Positions 16,757 through 25,433 of a DNA stretch of 46,825 nucleotides are shown piece after piece. Position 1 is the stretch's first letter. Every line of letters starts with the position of its first letter. The translations under genes were made by a program, and so were the position numbers. Under the pieces are notes generated by a model, which worked only from the letters and a program-made list of their open reading frames with translations, had not been told where the DNA came from and searched no databases. The DNA is from an uncultured marine group I thaumarchaeote (GTDB lineage Archaea > Thermoproteota > Nitrososphaeria > Nitrososphaerales > Nitrosopumilaceae), in NCBI GenBank assembly GCA_902566725.1, contig CACFJZ010000004.1, positions 1-46,825 on the forward strand, written 5' to 3'.

Positions 16757-17992
16757 ATGAGTACAACAACAATCGATCCAATTGACAGGCTCCTTGATGC
16801 GGCACAAAGCGGAAAGACCCTAATCAAAAACAGAGATGTGTTACATTTTACCCATATTCCTAACCAAATCCTTCACAGAGACCCCGAGCAGGAGAAAATC
16901 ACCCAATCACTATTACCAATTTTAATGGAATCTAGACCATCTAATTTACTGGTGTATGGCAAGCCTGGAACAGGCAAAACTCTAGTCATAAAGAAGGTCC
17001 TCTCAAAAATTCAAAAAAGGGTCGAGGAAGGCTCATTTCCAATCAAACTAGCATATACAAACGCAAAACAAGAGACCACCCTATACGGCCTTTTGGTCTC
17101 CTTTGGTAGACAATTAGGGCTGGGCAGCCAGAAAACAAACGATGAGAAGATGTGGCTCCCAAACACAGGACTATCAATTAGTGAGGTCTTCAACAGGATT
17201 CTCTATGCCTTAGACAAGAACGAGACAAACGCAGTCTTTGTTATAGATGAGATTGACTACTTGGCAGAATTAATCCAAAAAACAGGCAAAGACGTCCTAT
17301 ACCAAATCACCAGAGCAAATGAGAGGCTAACCACAGGCTCACTTACATTAATTGGAGTATCAAACGACCTGACCTTCAAAGAAAGACTTGACCCTAGAGT
17401 CATCAGTACTTTGAGCGAGGAGGAGATTATCTTCACAAACTACAACCTACCTCAAATTAGAGAAATTCTAGATGCTAGAATCGAAGTGGCCTTTGATGAT
17501 GGGGTGGTCTCAGAGGCAGCCCTAAACCTATGTTCCGCAATGGCTGGAAGAGAATCAGGAGATGCAAGACGTGCACTTGACCTTCTAAGGGTGGCATCAG
17601 AAATAGCTGAAAGAAGCCAAGTTTCAACAGTCACAGAAGATCACATACGAATGGCATCTGAGAAAATAGAGGAAAACAAAGAGGTTGTGGCACTTCGCTC
17701 ATACCCACTACACGAAAAATTACTAATTATGGCAATAATGAAATCATCAGAGATTTCTACAGGAGAGGTATATTCTACCTACAAGAATCTCTGCAAAGAA
17801 ATACGCCAAAAAGAACTCACCCAAAGAAGAGTCACTCAAATGCTCAGTGAAATCGAAATGTCCGGAATCATCTCTGGTCGTATAGTCCACCAAGGAACTC
17901 ATGGAAATACGAAAAAATTCAGAATCACAGTCTCACCAGATATGGTAAAATCTACCTTTAAAGATGAGATGCTCCTACAAGACATCCTCTAA
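16757..17992 (+). CDS. cdc6: Orc1/Cdc6 replication initiator
   Basis: AAA+ ATPase that binds origin ORB boxes and loads the MCM helicase. Using the ATG at 16757 the protein has 411 residues. It shows Walker A GKPGTGKT at 68-75, Walker B VIDEIDYL, sensor 1 GVSND, the arginine-bearing GRESGDARRALDLLR sensor 2 segment and a C-terminal winged helix (about 330-400). A TTG at 16721 would add 12 residues lacking family similarity, so the ATG is preferred. The gene lies beside the candidate origin, as in many archaea, and is transcribed away from it. Confidence 0.95.
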   Translation: MSTTTIDPIDRLLDAAQSGKTLIKNRDVLHFTHIPNQILHRDPEQEKITQSLLPILMESRPSNLLVYGKPGTGKTLVIKKVLSKIQKRVEEGSFPIKLAYTNAKQETTLYGLLVSFGRQLGLGSQKTNDEKMWLPNTGLSISEVFNRILYALDKNETNAVFVIDEIDYLAELIQKTGKDVLYQITRANERLTTGSLTLIGVSNDLTFKERLDPRVISTLSEEEIIFTNYNLPQIREILDARIEVAFDDGVVSEAALNLCSAMAGRESGDARRALDLLRVASEIAERSQVSTVTEDHIRMASEKIEENKEVVALRSYPLHEKLLIMAIMKSSEISTGEVYSTYKNLCKEIRQKELTQRRVTQMLSEIEMSGIISGRIVHQGTHGNTKKFRITVSPDMVKSTFKDEMLLQDIL

Positions 17993-18031
17993 TCTTTCAG
18001 AAATAAATACACACCAGTTCTACTCTCAACC

Positions 18032-18190
18032 ATGGGTCTATTCAATAAGAAACCCAAAAATGACACAGATTTAGAGTGTAAAATCTGTCATTTGAAATTC
18101 TCTAATCCTGAAAGAACAATGAGGCATATGGTCAAAGCACATTCAAAACCACAAAAAAAGAAAAGAATGGGGACAGGAAAATATGCTTAG
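18032..18190 (+). CDS. C2H2 zinc-finger mini-protein
   Basis: A 52-residue protein with one finger, CKICHLKFSNPERTMRHMVKAH, giving C19, C22, H35 and H40 (approximate numbering), followed by a very basic tail (KPQKKKRMGTGKYA). It probably binds nucleic acid. AAATAAATAC at 18001-18010 is placed correctly for a leaderless TATA promoter. It sits between the orc1/cdc6 and PolD small-subunit genes, in the replication island, but no direct role can be shown. Confidence 0.7.
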   Translation: MGLFNKKPKNDTDLECKICHLKFSNPERTMRHMVKAHSKPQKKKRMGTGKYA

Positions 18191-18205
18191 ATTATTTGGG
18201 ATTTT

Positions 18206-19681
18206 CTAACTAAGTGATTGTGGCTCGGCATGTTTTGGCTCGATAAAATCAGATTCTTGAACACGGAAGTCTTTTTGGAAAACCTTCATTGTTTGGAGGT
18301 TTACTATTATAGCCATTCCAGGAGTTGGGGTAATTCCCACACTTTCTTGGAAATCCGTCTGTCTTTGCCATGCACCCGAATTTACTATTAGTACTCCTTT
18401 GTACATATCAAGACCCACAAAGTGAACATGTCCTGAGTGGAAAATGTCCGGAATATCATCAATTACCATCATATCTTCAGTTTCAGGAGCAATCGGAGTT
18501 CGACTTCCATAGATAGGACTCAAATGCCGTGCTTTGAGGAAATGTCTCATTACAGCAGCCGGTTTATCATAACTTACTCCTGGTGTAGTCCTAACTACAT
18601 CATCAATTGATTGACCATGATACATCAGAACTTTAACACCATTTAGTGAGACCAAAGATGGGTTTCCCAACATGAAAAAGTTCTCTCTATCCCATAATTC
18701 TGAATTATACTCCTTAGGAATTGCTGGCTGTGGAAGCGCCTTTCTTCCAGCATCGTGGTTTCCAGAAATTAAAAAGACCTTGATATGTTTTGGTATTTTA
18801 TCTAAAACCTCAAATGTTTTTTGAAGTTGATCTTCTGTGGTTAGTTGATTTAGTGTTTTATCCTGACCTGGAAAGACCCCAACTCCATCAATCAAATCTC
18901 CACCAATAACAACAAATCTGATTTTTCTAGCAATGGGATCTGCACTTGAAATCCAATTGATAAATTCTGATAACTCTTCTTCCATGAAGAATCTACTTCC
19001 AACATGTAAATCTGATAAAAATACAGCATACGTTTCAGTTTTTGAGCGATTTGTAGTGTGCTCAGGTATGTCTGGATGATAGATGTCTTTTGCAAAAAAA
19101 CCTCCATTTTTAGCAGGAAGTACCCTAAACATTGCAAACTGGTCCATCAATAAAGTATCTGCAGCATCTTTCAAATCCCCTTCAAACACCACAATCTCCA
19201 TCGAACCGGTTGGATCCTCTAAAGTGATTTTTGTGATGTTTCTATCTGATTTTCTATCAGAAACTAATCCCCACACATACAATTCGTCATTAGTTTTTGT
19301 GATTGACTTGACTGATTCAATATCTCTGACCTTTTTTGACTCAGGTCTGTCTGACATTATCTGCTTTAGTTTGGCAAATCTGCTTGCAAACAATGCACCA
19401 TATCCTTCAACGCCTTCTGCCGAAGTGATCTTGTTTGTTGGATCTGATAAAACCTCGAATTCGACTTGATGTTCCTCATCATCCTTTATTCCCAGATAAA
19501 TCTCAAAATCTTCTTCATTTATCAAAAAGACTTTTTGTTTGGTCTTTTCTCTTACAACATCTTTGATTATTTGGCCTAATTCCTTAACATCTATCTTATG
19601 TAAAATCTCCAACGCATCCGGATGAATCTGAAATCCTTTGTTTAGAGCATAACTAACTGCCAAAGAAATTTCTTTATCCAT
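18206..19681 (-). CDS. polB: DNA polymerase D small subunit (DP1), proofreading exonuclease
   Basis: Partner of DP2. An OB-fold region lies at about residues 130-200. A calcineurin-like Mre11-type nuclease domain follows with the full metal-ligand set: D224-L-H226, GGD at 260-262, GNHD at 307-310, H355 and GHVH at 417-420. All ligands are intact, so 3'-5' exonuclease activity is expected. The 491-residue length is shorter than euryarchaeal DP1, lacking their long N-terminal extension. It converges on the C2H2 mini-gene. The large subunit is 5 kb away across the origin. Confidence 0.95.
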   Translation of the reverse strand: MDKEISLAVSYALNKGFQIHPDALEILHKIDVKELGQIIKDVVREKTKQKVFLINEEDFEIYLGIKDDEEHQVEFEVLSDPTNKITSAEGVEGYGALFASRFAKLKQIMSDRPESKKVRDIESVKSITKTNDELYVWGLVSDRKSDRNITKITLEDPTGSMEIVVFEGDLKDAADTLLMDQFAMFRVLPAKNGGFFAKDIYHPDIPEHTTNRSKTETYAVFLSDLHVGSRFFMEEELSEFINWISSADPIARKIRFVVIGGDLIDGVGVFPGQDKTLNQLTTEDQLQKTFEVLDKIPKHIKVFLISGNHDAGRKALPQPAIPKEYNSELWDRENFFMLGNPSLVSLNGVKVLMYHGQSIDDVVRTTPGVSYDKPAAVMRHFLKARHLSPIYGSRTPIAPETEDMMVIDDIPDIFHSGHVHFVGLDMYKGVLIVNSGAWQRQTDFQESVGITPTPGMAIIVNLQTMKVFQKDFRVQESDFIEPKHAEPQSLS

Positions 19682-19748
19682 TCCAAATATTGATTTGTGT
19701 TTTAATTAAATCTGTTTTACGACAAAACCTCAAATATAGATCGATGAA

Positions 19749-20294
19749 ATGGGCAACATGCTAACTTTAAGCCGTATAATCATATTCTTTATTTTTACAG
19801 CAATTTTTGCTGCCGTATATGGTTCATCTGCCATACTAAGCGAACCGACTGAAGCAGAGGTTGAAGAAATAATGGACTTTTTTGATTCCATAGTAGATAC
19901 AATAGATGGAATAGGAATCTTTGCACATAATACGACAATTGCTATTCCAATGTTCATTCCAGGTTTTGGTGTTGTATGGGGATTGTTCTCTGCATATTCA
20001 ACTGGTTTTGCATTTTCTGCAATTGCTACTGCGAATCCGGACATAGCACAAGTAAATCCTCTAGCTGTACTCTTAACACCATTTGGTTTGATGGAGGTTG
20101 GAGCATATTCAATTGCCATGTCACGAAGTGCATTACTAGCAAAGAACGTAATTCAAAAAAATTGGAATCACATCAAAAATGAAAGGAATATTGTAGCAGC
20201 TGAAATTGGAATTGTTATTGGGCTTCTATTAGTTGGTGGAATAGTTGAGATGTGGATGATTGAAACAGCTCAAGGACTAGAGGCAATAACATAA
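19749..20294 (+). CDS. SpoIIM/DUF95-like membrane protein
   Basis: A 181-residue membrane protein with hydrophobic segments at about 6-26, 65-90, 100-125 and 150-172. The stretch FIPGFGVVWGLFSAYSTGFAF followed by LLTPFGLMEVGAYSIAMSRS matches the stage II sporulation protein M family, widespread in archaea that do not sporulate. Function is unknown, possibly membrane remodelling or transport. It stands alone between the DP1 gene (divergent) and a zinc mini-protein gene. Confidence 0.75.
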   Translation: MGNMLTLSRIIIFFIFTAIFAAVYGSSAILSEPTEAEVEEIMDFFDSIVDTIDGIGIFAHNTTIAIPMFIPGFGVVWGLFSAYSTGFAFSAIATANPDIAQVNPLAVLLTPFGLMEVGAYSIAMSRSALLAKNVIQKNWNHIKNERNIVAAEIGIVIGLLLVGGIVEMWMIETAQGLEAIT

Positions 20295-20319
20295 AATACT
20301 CACTATCTCGACAATTGTT

Positions 20320-20454
20320 ATGCCAAGCATGAAATGTATCGAATGCGGAATTGGTTTCTTTTCAGTAGATGGAGGAAACAAATGTTCCAAATGTAGGCCA
20401 AGTGTATCTCAAGGTACTGAGGCCCATAGTGGATGTGGCTGTGGCAGCTGCTAA
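20320..20454 (+). CDS. Zinc-ribbon mini-protein
   Basis: A 44-residue ORF with CIEC and CSKC knuckles (residues about 6-9 and 22-25) and a C-terminal GCGCGSC cluster. Four plus three cysteines in 44 residues argue for metal binding. It follows the SpoIIM-like gene by 25 bases on the same strand. Role unknown; short length keeps confidence moderate. Confidence 0.55.
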   Translation: MPSMKCIECGIGFFSVDGGNKCSKCRPSVSQGTEAHSGCGCGSC

Positions 20455-20517
20455 ATCTTCTTTTTCATCTAAACCACGTAACGTTTTTAGACACAACGGA
20501 TTTCATAAAATTTAGCT

Positions 20518-21258
20518 TTGATACAAGATAAAGTTGTAGTAATTACAGGAGCATCTAGCGGAATTGGATATTCCACTGCTAAAGAACTTGCAAAAAAAGG
20601 CGCAAAGATAGTTGCAGGGGCACGTAGATTAGACAGATTAGAAACATTACAAAAAGAAATTACAGATGATGGTGGAGAAATCGTCATTTGTGAAACTGAT
20701 GTTACCAAAAAAACTGATTGTGATAATTTGGTAAAACAAGCTCTTGATAAATTTGGAACAGTAGATGTTTTGGTAAATAACGCAGGATTAATGCCTCTTA
20801 GTTTTGTGAAATCACTAAAAATAGACGAATGGGATCGAATGATAGACGTAAACATCAAAGGTGTTCTGTATTGTACTGGAGCAGTAATCCCTACAATGAC
20901 TGAGAAAAAGTCAGGTCACATAATCAACATTTCATCTGTTGCAGGAAGAATTGTTTTTCCAGCAGGAAGTGTTTACTGCGCAACCAAACATGCTGTAACT
21001 GCATTTTCTGAAGGTTTGAGACAAGAACTTAGTGTAAGAAAAAACATTCGAGTTACAAGCATAGAACCTGGTGTTGTACAGACTGAATTAACAAATACAA
21101 TCACTGAAGATTCCCTACAAGGATTCATTGAAAAAGGTAAACAAATGGAAGCATTACAAGCAGATGACATATCAAACGCAATAATCTTTGCAATCGATGC
21201 ACCAAATCACATGAACGTCAATGAAATTCTAATTAGACCAACTACACAAGATCACTAA
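20518..21258 (+). CDS. Short-chain dehydrogenase/reductase (classical SDR)
   Basis: NAD(P)-dependent oxidoreductase with unknown substrate. It has the cofactor motif TGASSGIG at about 9-16, NNAG near 90, the catalytic serine in NISSVAG and the YCATK (YxxxK) pair. Arg residues after the second strand (ARRLDR) suggest NADP preference. It starts with TTG at 20518. It is a paralogue of the SDR at 44214, sharing nearly identical motif text. Length 246 is typical. Confidence 0.88.
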   Translation: MIQDKVVVITGASSGIGYSTAKELAKKGAKIVAGARRLDRLETLQKEITDDGGEIVICETDVTKKTDCDNLVKQALDKFGTVDVLVNNAGLMPLSFVKSLKIDEWDRMIDVNIKGVLYCTGAVIPTMTEKKSGHIINISSVAGRIVFPAGSVYCATKHAVTAFSEGLRQELSVRKNIRVTSIEPGVVQTELTNTITEDSLQGFIEKGKQMEALQADDISNAIIFAIDAPNHMNVNEILIRPTTQDH

Positions 21259-21492
21259 TTATTCAGAACTAGTTTCTTTATCTCTATTCATATGTCCTAA
21301 CAAAGCTTTGATCTCTTTTCCCATATTGTTAGGATCTTTTTCTAAATCTAACTTTTCAGTTATGGTATCTTTTAGCTGTAAATTCTCTAATTCAATTCGT
21401 CTTTTTTCAACACAGTGTAAATGATCACTATCTGTTGCTGAAATTCTTTTACAAATAGAACATGTTCCCATGGTACAGTTTAGTGACGCCAC
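21259..21492 (-). CDS. Small putative zinc-binding protein
   Basis: A 77-residue protein with CTMGTCSICK and HLHC spacing in its first 30 residues, which could form a small zinc site, followed by a charged helical tail. Translation may start at the second methionine (MGTCSICK), giving about 70 residues. It abuts the stop of the SDR gene tail to tail and its 5' end lies about 35 bases from the tRNA gene. Function unknown. Confidence 0.5.
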   Translation of the reverse strand: MASLNCTMGTCSICKRISATDSDHLHCVEKRRIELENLQLKDTITEKLDLEKDPNNMGKEIKALLGHMNRDKETSSE

Positions 21493-21526
21493 GATTTAAT
21501 TATTTCACATTCTGTTTGATGCTTGA

Positions 21527-21601
21527 GGGAACGTCGTCTAGTTTGGCTATGATGCTAGTCTGGGGGGCTAGAGGTCGGAGGTTCGAATCCTCCCGTTCCC
21601 A
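21527..21601 (+). tRNA. tRNA-Pro (anticodon GGG)
   Basis: The acceptor arms GGGAACG and CGTTCCC pair in 7 bp and the discriminator is A at 21601. The anticodon stem CTAGT/GCTAG closes a 7-base loop whose bases 21562-21564 are GGG, read as proline. The T arm contains GGAGG-TTCGAAT-CCTCC. CCA is not encoded, so it must be added by the CCA-adding enzyme encoded 1.3 kb away. No intron is visible. Its 3' end touches the stop of the convergent kinase-glycosylase gene. Confidence 0.95.
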
Positions 21602-22969
21602 TTATCCTATTGAATTAATTCTTTGACTCTTCCAAATGTACCAACACGCAATACTGCGATTTGGTTTCCACCTTGCAGCATACTTTTCCAAAGTTATTGG
21701 GCTCGGTAATTCTTTTAATGAAAACATATCTCTAATTCCTTTTTGAATTCCTAAATCTCCAACAGGAAGTATGTCTGTTCTTTGTAGACAAAACATAAGA
21801 TAAATTTGTGCAGTCCAATTCCCAATTCCTTTGATTTTTGTTAACTCTTCGATAACTTGCTCATCACTTAACTTGGAAATTTTTCTAAAATCAATTTCTT
21901 TTTTGAGTACGAGTTTTGCTAATCCCTTTATGTAATTGATTTTGGTACCTGAAATTCCAATATCTTTTAATTTTTTATCCGTTGTATTGTAAACTTGTTT
22001 TGGGGTAGGAAACTTTCCATACAATTTTAGGAATCTCTTCGTAATTGCAGAGGCTGATGCTTCTGATAATTGCTGATAAATTATTGCCTCAACTAGTGTT
22101 TGAAATGGATTCTTCGTTATGCGCATACTACAAGGACCAATTCTTCTTATCAGTGGCTGTAATTTTTTATCTGAACGTAATAATGAAACCTGTTCTTCAA
22201 ACCTACCTGGGCTCTGTAATTTCAAACCTATAGTAATTTTCTCAAAATTTTCTAGTGTTGGATTTTTCTTATACTGACGAATTAGATCAATTATTGTTTT
22301 CTTTGTAGGAAGTTTTACTTTTTTTTGAATAATTTTTGCTAATCCTGTTCCAATCAGAATAGCTTGCGATGCACCTGTTACATTTGATGGTTTTCTATCT
22401 AAACTCGAACTTTCAAAATCAATAATCGTGTTTCTATTTTTACTAACAATAACATGTTTGTCTATTGTGCTTAGCTCTCCATGGTCTAGTCCCGCGTCAT
22501 CTAAAAGATAACATTCTCTTAAAACATTGTTTAAGACTGAACGAATTTCTTGAGATTTTGTTTCAGGCTTTTTTGCCCAATCAATAATTTTTTCACCTTC
22601 AATGTACTCCATTATCAAAAAATTTTTTGAATTTTTAACAAATTTTGGACCAATGTCTAGCTTATTTGCAGCTTTTAGTAATTTAGCTTCATTTGTCATA
22701 TTTTTTCTTGGCGAATCTACTCGTCGAATTTTTAATGCATAAACACCAGAATTATTTTTTGCAAGAACAACCATACCAACATATCCTTTTCCAAGTATAC
22801 GACATTTTTCAATTTGTAATGGACCTGTAAATGAAACATGAGTTATGCCCAGTTTCTTTAATTCTTTCAATCGTTTTTCCACTTCAGTTTCTTTTGCTTT
22901 AGGAAAACACAGAATTTTTTTGTAAGGTTCTTTTTTGAAAGCACTAATTGGTTGAAAATGTTGTGTCAT
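21602..22969 (-). CDS. Fusion of an archaeal Ser/Thr kinase-like domain and an AlkA-type DNA glycosylase
   Basis: Residues about 40-205 form a RIO/Bud32-like kinase domain: glycine loop LGKGYVG (59-65), K80 in YALKIRR, E94, hinge IMEYIEG, DHGEL at 162-166 and metal motif DFE at 184-186. Residues about 265-455 form a helix-hairpin-helix GPD glycosylase: IIYQQLS (297-302), hairpin IKGIGNWTAQ (379-388) and catalytic D405 in LPVGDLGI, as in 3-methyladenine glycosylase II. The reading frame is continuous, so both activities sit on one chain. It overlaps cca by 26 bases and is the last gene of the ligT-cca transcript. Confidence 0.85.
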   Translation of the reverse strand: MTQHFQPISAFKKEPYKKILCFPKAKETEVEKRLKELKKLGITHVSFTGPLQIEKCRILGKGYVGMVVLAKNNSGVYALKIRRVDSPRKNMTNEAKLLKAANKLDIGPKFVKNSKNFLIMEYIEGEKIIDWAKKPETKSQEIRSVLNNVLRECYLLDDAGLDHGELSTIDKHVIVSKNRNTIIDFESSSLDRKPSNVTGASQAILIGTGLAKIIQKKVKLPTKKTIIDLIRQYKKNPTLENFEKITIGLKLQSPGRFEEQVSLLRSDKKLQPLIRRIGPCSMRITKNPFQTLVEAIIYQQLSEASASAITKRFLKLYGKFPTPKQVYNTTDKKLKDIGISGTKINYIKGLAKLVLKKEIDFRKISKLSDEQVIEELTKIKGIGNWTAQIYLMFCLQRTDILPVGDLGIQKGIRDMFSLKELPSPITLEKYAARWKPNRSIACWYIWKSQRINSIG

Positions 22970-24284
22970 CAGTAGTTATCAGTTTTGAAATGCTCTTTTT
23001 AACAGATGTGCTTTGTTTGTCTTTTCCACTTTTAATTTTAAAACCACTTTTGAAATCAGGTCTTAATCCTTTTGGAATTCCAGAATCATTCATGTGATTT
23101 TTTATCAAATCATTAAGGTATGATTTAGCATTTTCATATCTGCGTGTTTGTAATGATTGTAATTTTCCTTCTTTATCTGTCCACATCAGTTTTGATTTTT
23201 TTGAATTAGTATGAATGAATTTTGTTGAAAAATCACTAGAAAACACATCCGGACCAGTTCTAATTTCATTTTTTGAAATTGCTAATGACTCTAACAAGAA
23301 TAACAAACTCGCATTTGTTTCATCATATGCAACTGCATCACTTCTTAGAACGTTAAATCCTTCTTTAATCATTTGAGATTCAAGAGAACTTACAGCTCGT
23401 TTAATCTGACCATAAATGATATCGTCACTTCTTTTTTTGTACTTGAAACTTACAACCAATGTATTTTTAGCCAATTCTACAGCGATCTTATTTTTTGATT
23501 TTTCTTTAAAGTATGAGATTGAACTCTTCTTTAAGAAATTTCTAGCAATTAAAATGAAATTTGTAACATTATGAATTGAAATTGCAGCACCCAAATTCCT
23601 ATTCCTATCTATTGGATCTATTATGACTATGGTTGAATCAAACTTTCTTGGCGATTCGCCAATCATTTCATTATTTTTCAATTTTGAGATTTTCTTTAAC
23701 ACATTTTCAAAACTTCCCAAATAGTAAACTAGAACTTCACAAACATAACCACTAAATCCTTGTTTAGCAATTTCTGCCCCATACATTCCATTAATTTTTA
23801 AAAAACATTTGAGAATTCTAATATCATCTTTCATTGAACCAGTTAATCTTTGACTCATAAATTCAGTATGAAATGTTGATCTGTCTGCAGCACTTTTCCA
23901 TTCACCTTTTTTGATATCATAACACGGAACAACGTTTATTCCAACTCCATCAATATCAGCTTCGACAAATGGATGTTCAGAGTATCTCACATATGGTTTA
24001 AATTTTTTTAGTGAATCAAAACCAATTTTTTTACCAATTGTTTCAAAATTTTTTTCTGATGTTGATTTTTTAAATTTAACAAAGATATCTATATCAATTT
24101 TTTCTGGCGTCCACGTTTCTTTTGCATATGAACCACCAAAATGTACTGATACAACTGATTTTTGCTTTTCAGCTTCTTTGTTTACCAAACTAAAAACCTG
24201 ATTAGCAATTTTGTCAACCTTTTTCCTTTGTGTATTATTTGGAATTGCTATTTGTTTTGATTTTTTTATTACATCACTTTTCAT
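22944..24284 (-). CDS. cca: CCA tRNA nucleotidyltransferase, archaeal class I
   Basis: Adds or repairs the 3' CCA of tRNAs without a nucleic-acid template. The nucleotidyltransferase head shows HFGGSYAKETW at 48-58 and the paired acidic residues DIDIF at 64-68, then the tail-domain features of archaeal class I enzymes. Length 446 is normal. It overlaps ligT by 4 bases upstream (ATGA-type) and the kinase-glycosylase by 26 downstream, so the three genes are translationally coupled. The nearby tRNA-Pro lacks encoded CCA, consistent with need for this enzyme. Confidence 0.92.
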   Translation of the reverse strand: MKSDVIKKSKQIAIPNNTQRKKVDKIANQVFSLVNKEAEKQKSVVSVHFGGSYAKETWTPEKIDIDIFVKFKKSTSEKNFETIGKKIGFDSLKKFKPYVRYSEHPFVEADIDGVGINVVPCYDIKKGEWKSAADRSTFHTEFMSQRLTGSMKDDIRILKCFLKINGMYGAEIAKQGFSGYVCEVLVYYLGSFENVLKKISKLKNNEMIGESPRKFDSTIVIIDPIDRNRNLGAAISIHNVTNFILIARNFLKKSSISYFKEKSKNKIAVELAKNTLVVSFKYKKRSDDIIYGQIKRAVSSLESQMIKEGFNVLRSDAVAYDETNASLLFLLESLAISKNEIRTGPDVFSSDFSTKFIHTNSKKSKLMWTDKEGKLQSLQTRRYENAKSYLNDLIKNHMNDSGIPKGLRPDFKSGFKIKSGKDKQSTSVKKSISKLITTDDTTFSTN

Positions 24285-24820
24285 CTTGCATTAACCTCCA
24301 GTAAATCTGAATACTCTGGCCCCTTTGGACTTAAAACGCTTTTTTTTAATTTAATTTTTGATATTGTCTCAGTACCAAACTCCATAGTCTCAAAATCTCT
24401 CATAATTGATGAAACATTCTCAATTCTCTTTTTTACTCTAAAAACTGTCAAATGTGGTTTGAATTTCTTATCTTTTTCAAAACCAATTGTTGTTAATTTC
24501 TTTCCTATTTCGTTTGCTAAATCAGTTAATTTTTCTGCACCATCCTTCTCCAACCCAATCCAAATTACTCTAGGGGTTCTCAAATTTGGAAATCCTCCTA
24601 CATTTTTCAATAATACTTCAAATTTTGGAAAAGATATCTCATTTAACAAATCTTTGACTTGTTGACATTCTGCATCATCGATTTCTCCTAAAAATTGTAA
24701 AGTAAAATGAATCTGATTAACTCTTGTAGGCTTTGCATCAATCTTTACATTTTTTTGAAATGTCTGAATTTTTTCTAATATTTCTTTATTTGAAATTTCA
24801 ACTGCAATGAATACTCTCAT
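24281..24820 (-). CDS. thpR: RNA 2',3'-cyclic phosphodiesterase (LigT/ThpR)
   Basis: 2H phosphoesterase that opens 2',3'-cyclic phosphate RNA ends, also seen as 2'-5' RNA ligase in vitro. The two family motifs are H38-F-T40 (HFTLQFLG) and a second HLT near residue 143 (HLTVFRV). Length 179 is typical. First gene of the ligT-cca-kinase/glycosylase set; LigT next to CCA enzyme is a recurrent archaeal pairing that suggests a shared role in tRNA end processing or repair. Confidence 0.9.
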   Translation of the reverse strand: MRVFIAVEISNKEILEKIQTFQKNVKIDAKPTRVNQIHFTLQFLGEIDDAECQQVKDLLNEISFPKFEVLLKNVGGFPNLRTPRVIWIGLEKDGAEKLTDLANEIGKKLTTIGFEKDKKFKPHLTVFRVKKRIENVSSIMRDFETMEFGTETISKIKLKKSVLSPKGPEYSDLLEVNAR

Positions 24821-24884
24821 ACAAAATTAAAGATTAGTAATTATTTATCGCTACCTTCATAGACTAGTCAATCAAAAATAATCT

Positions 24885-25433
24885 GTGTCAAAATTAGTTG
24901 TGTGTCTTACTGGTATGCCAGGTGCAGGAAAATCAACAATCGTTTCAAAATTAAAAGATCAGGGATATGAAACTTTTAGTCTTGGTGATGGTGTAAGAGC
25001 AGAAGCTAAAAGACAAAATCTAGAACCGACTGGTGAAAATTTAGGAAGATTAATGCTTGAACTTCGTGAGAAAAATGGTCCCGGTGCTATTGCAGAATTA
25101 ATTAAAGATTCAATTCAAAATTCTTCCCATGAAATTATAATTATTGATGGTATACGTTCTATACATGAAATTAATGTTCTAAAACAAACTGGAAATGTTA
25201 AACTTTTAGCAGTACATGCATCCCCTGATACTAGATTCAAGTTTCTTAGTGAACGTAAAAGGTCTGATGATCCACTAACAAGAGAAAAATTTGAAGAACG
25301 TGACAATAGAGAAATTGGTGTTGGATTAGAAGAAATAATTGATCTTGCTGACGATTCAATTGAAAACAATAATGTAACAATTGATGATATGGTTTCTTCA
25401 GCTAGCGGAATTTTTCAAAAATGGATTGAATAA
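24885..25433 (+). CDS. UPF0200 P-loop kinase-like protein
   Basis: P-loop protein with GMPGAGKST at 9-17, a LID-like RKRSDDPLTREKFEERD segment and a DGIR motif, matching archaeal UPF0200, related to dephospho-CoA and nucleotide kinases. Substrate unknown. Starts with GTG at 24885. The stop TAA shares its last base with the ATG of the UPF0201 gene, and the two families are fused in some archaea, so they very likely act together. Confidence 0.8.
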   Translation: MSKLVVCLTGMPGAGKSTIVSKLKDQGYETFSLGDGVRAEAKRQNLEPTGENLGRLMLELREKNGPGAIAELIKDSIQNSSHEIIIIDGIRSIHEINVLKQTGNVKLLAVHASPDTRFKFLSERKRSDDPLTREKFEERDNREIGVGLEEIIDLADDSIENNNVTIDDMVSSASGIFQKWIE

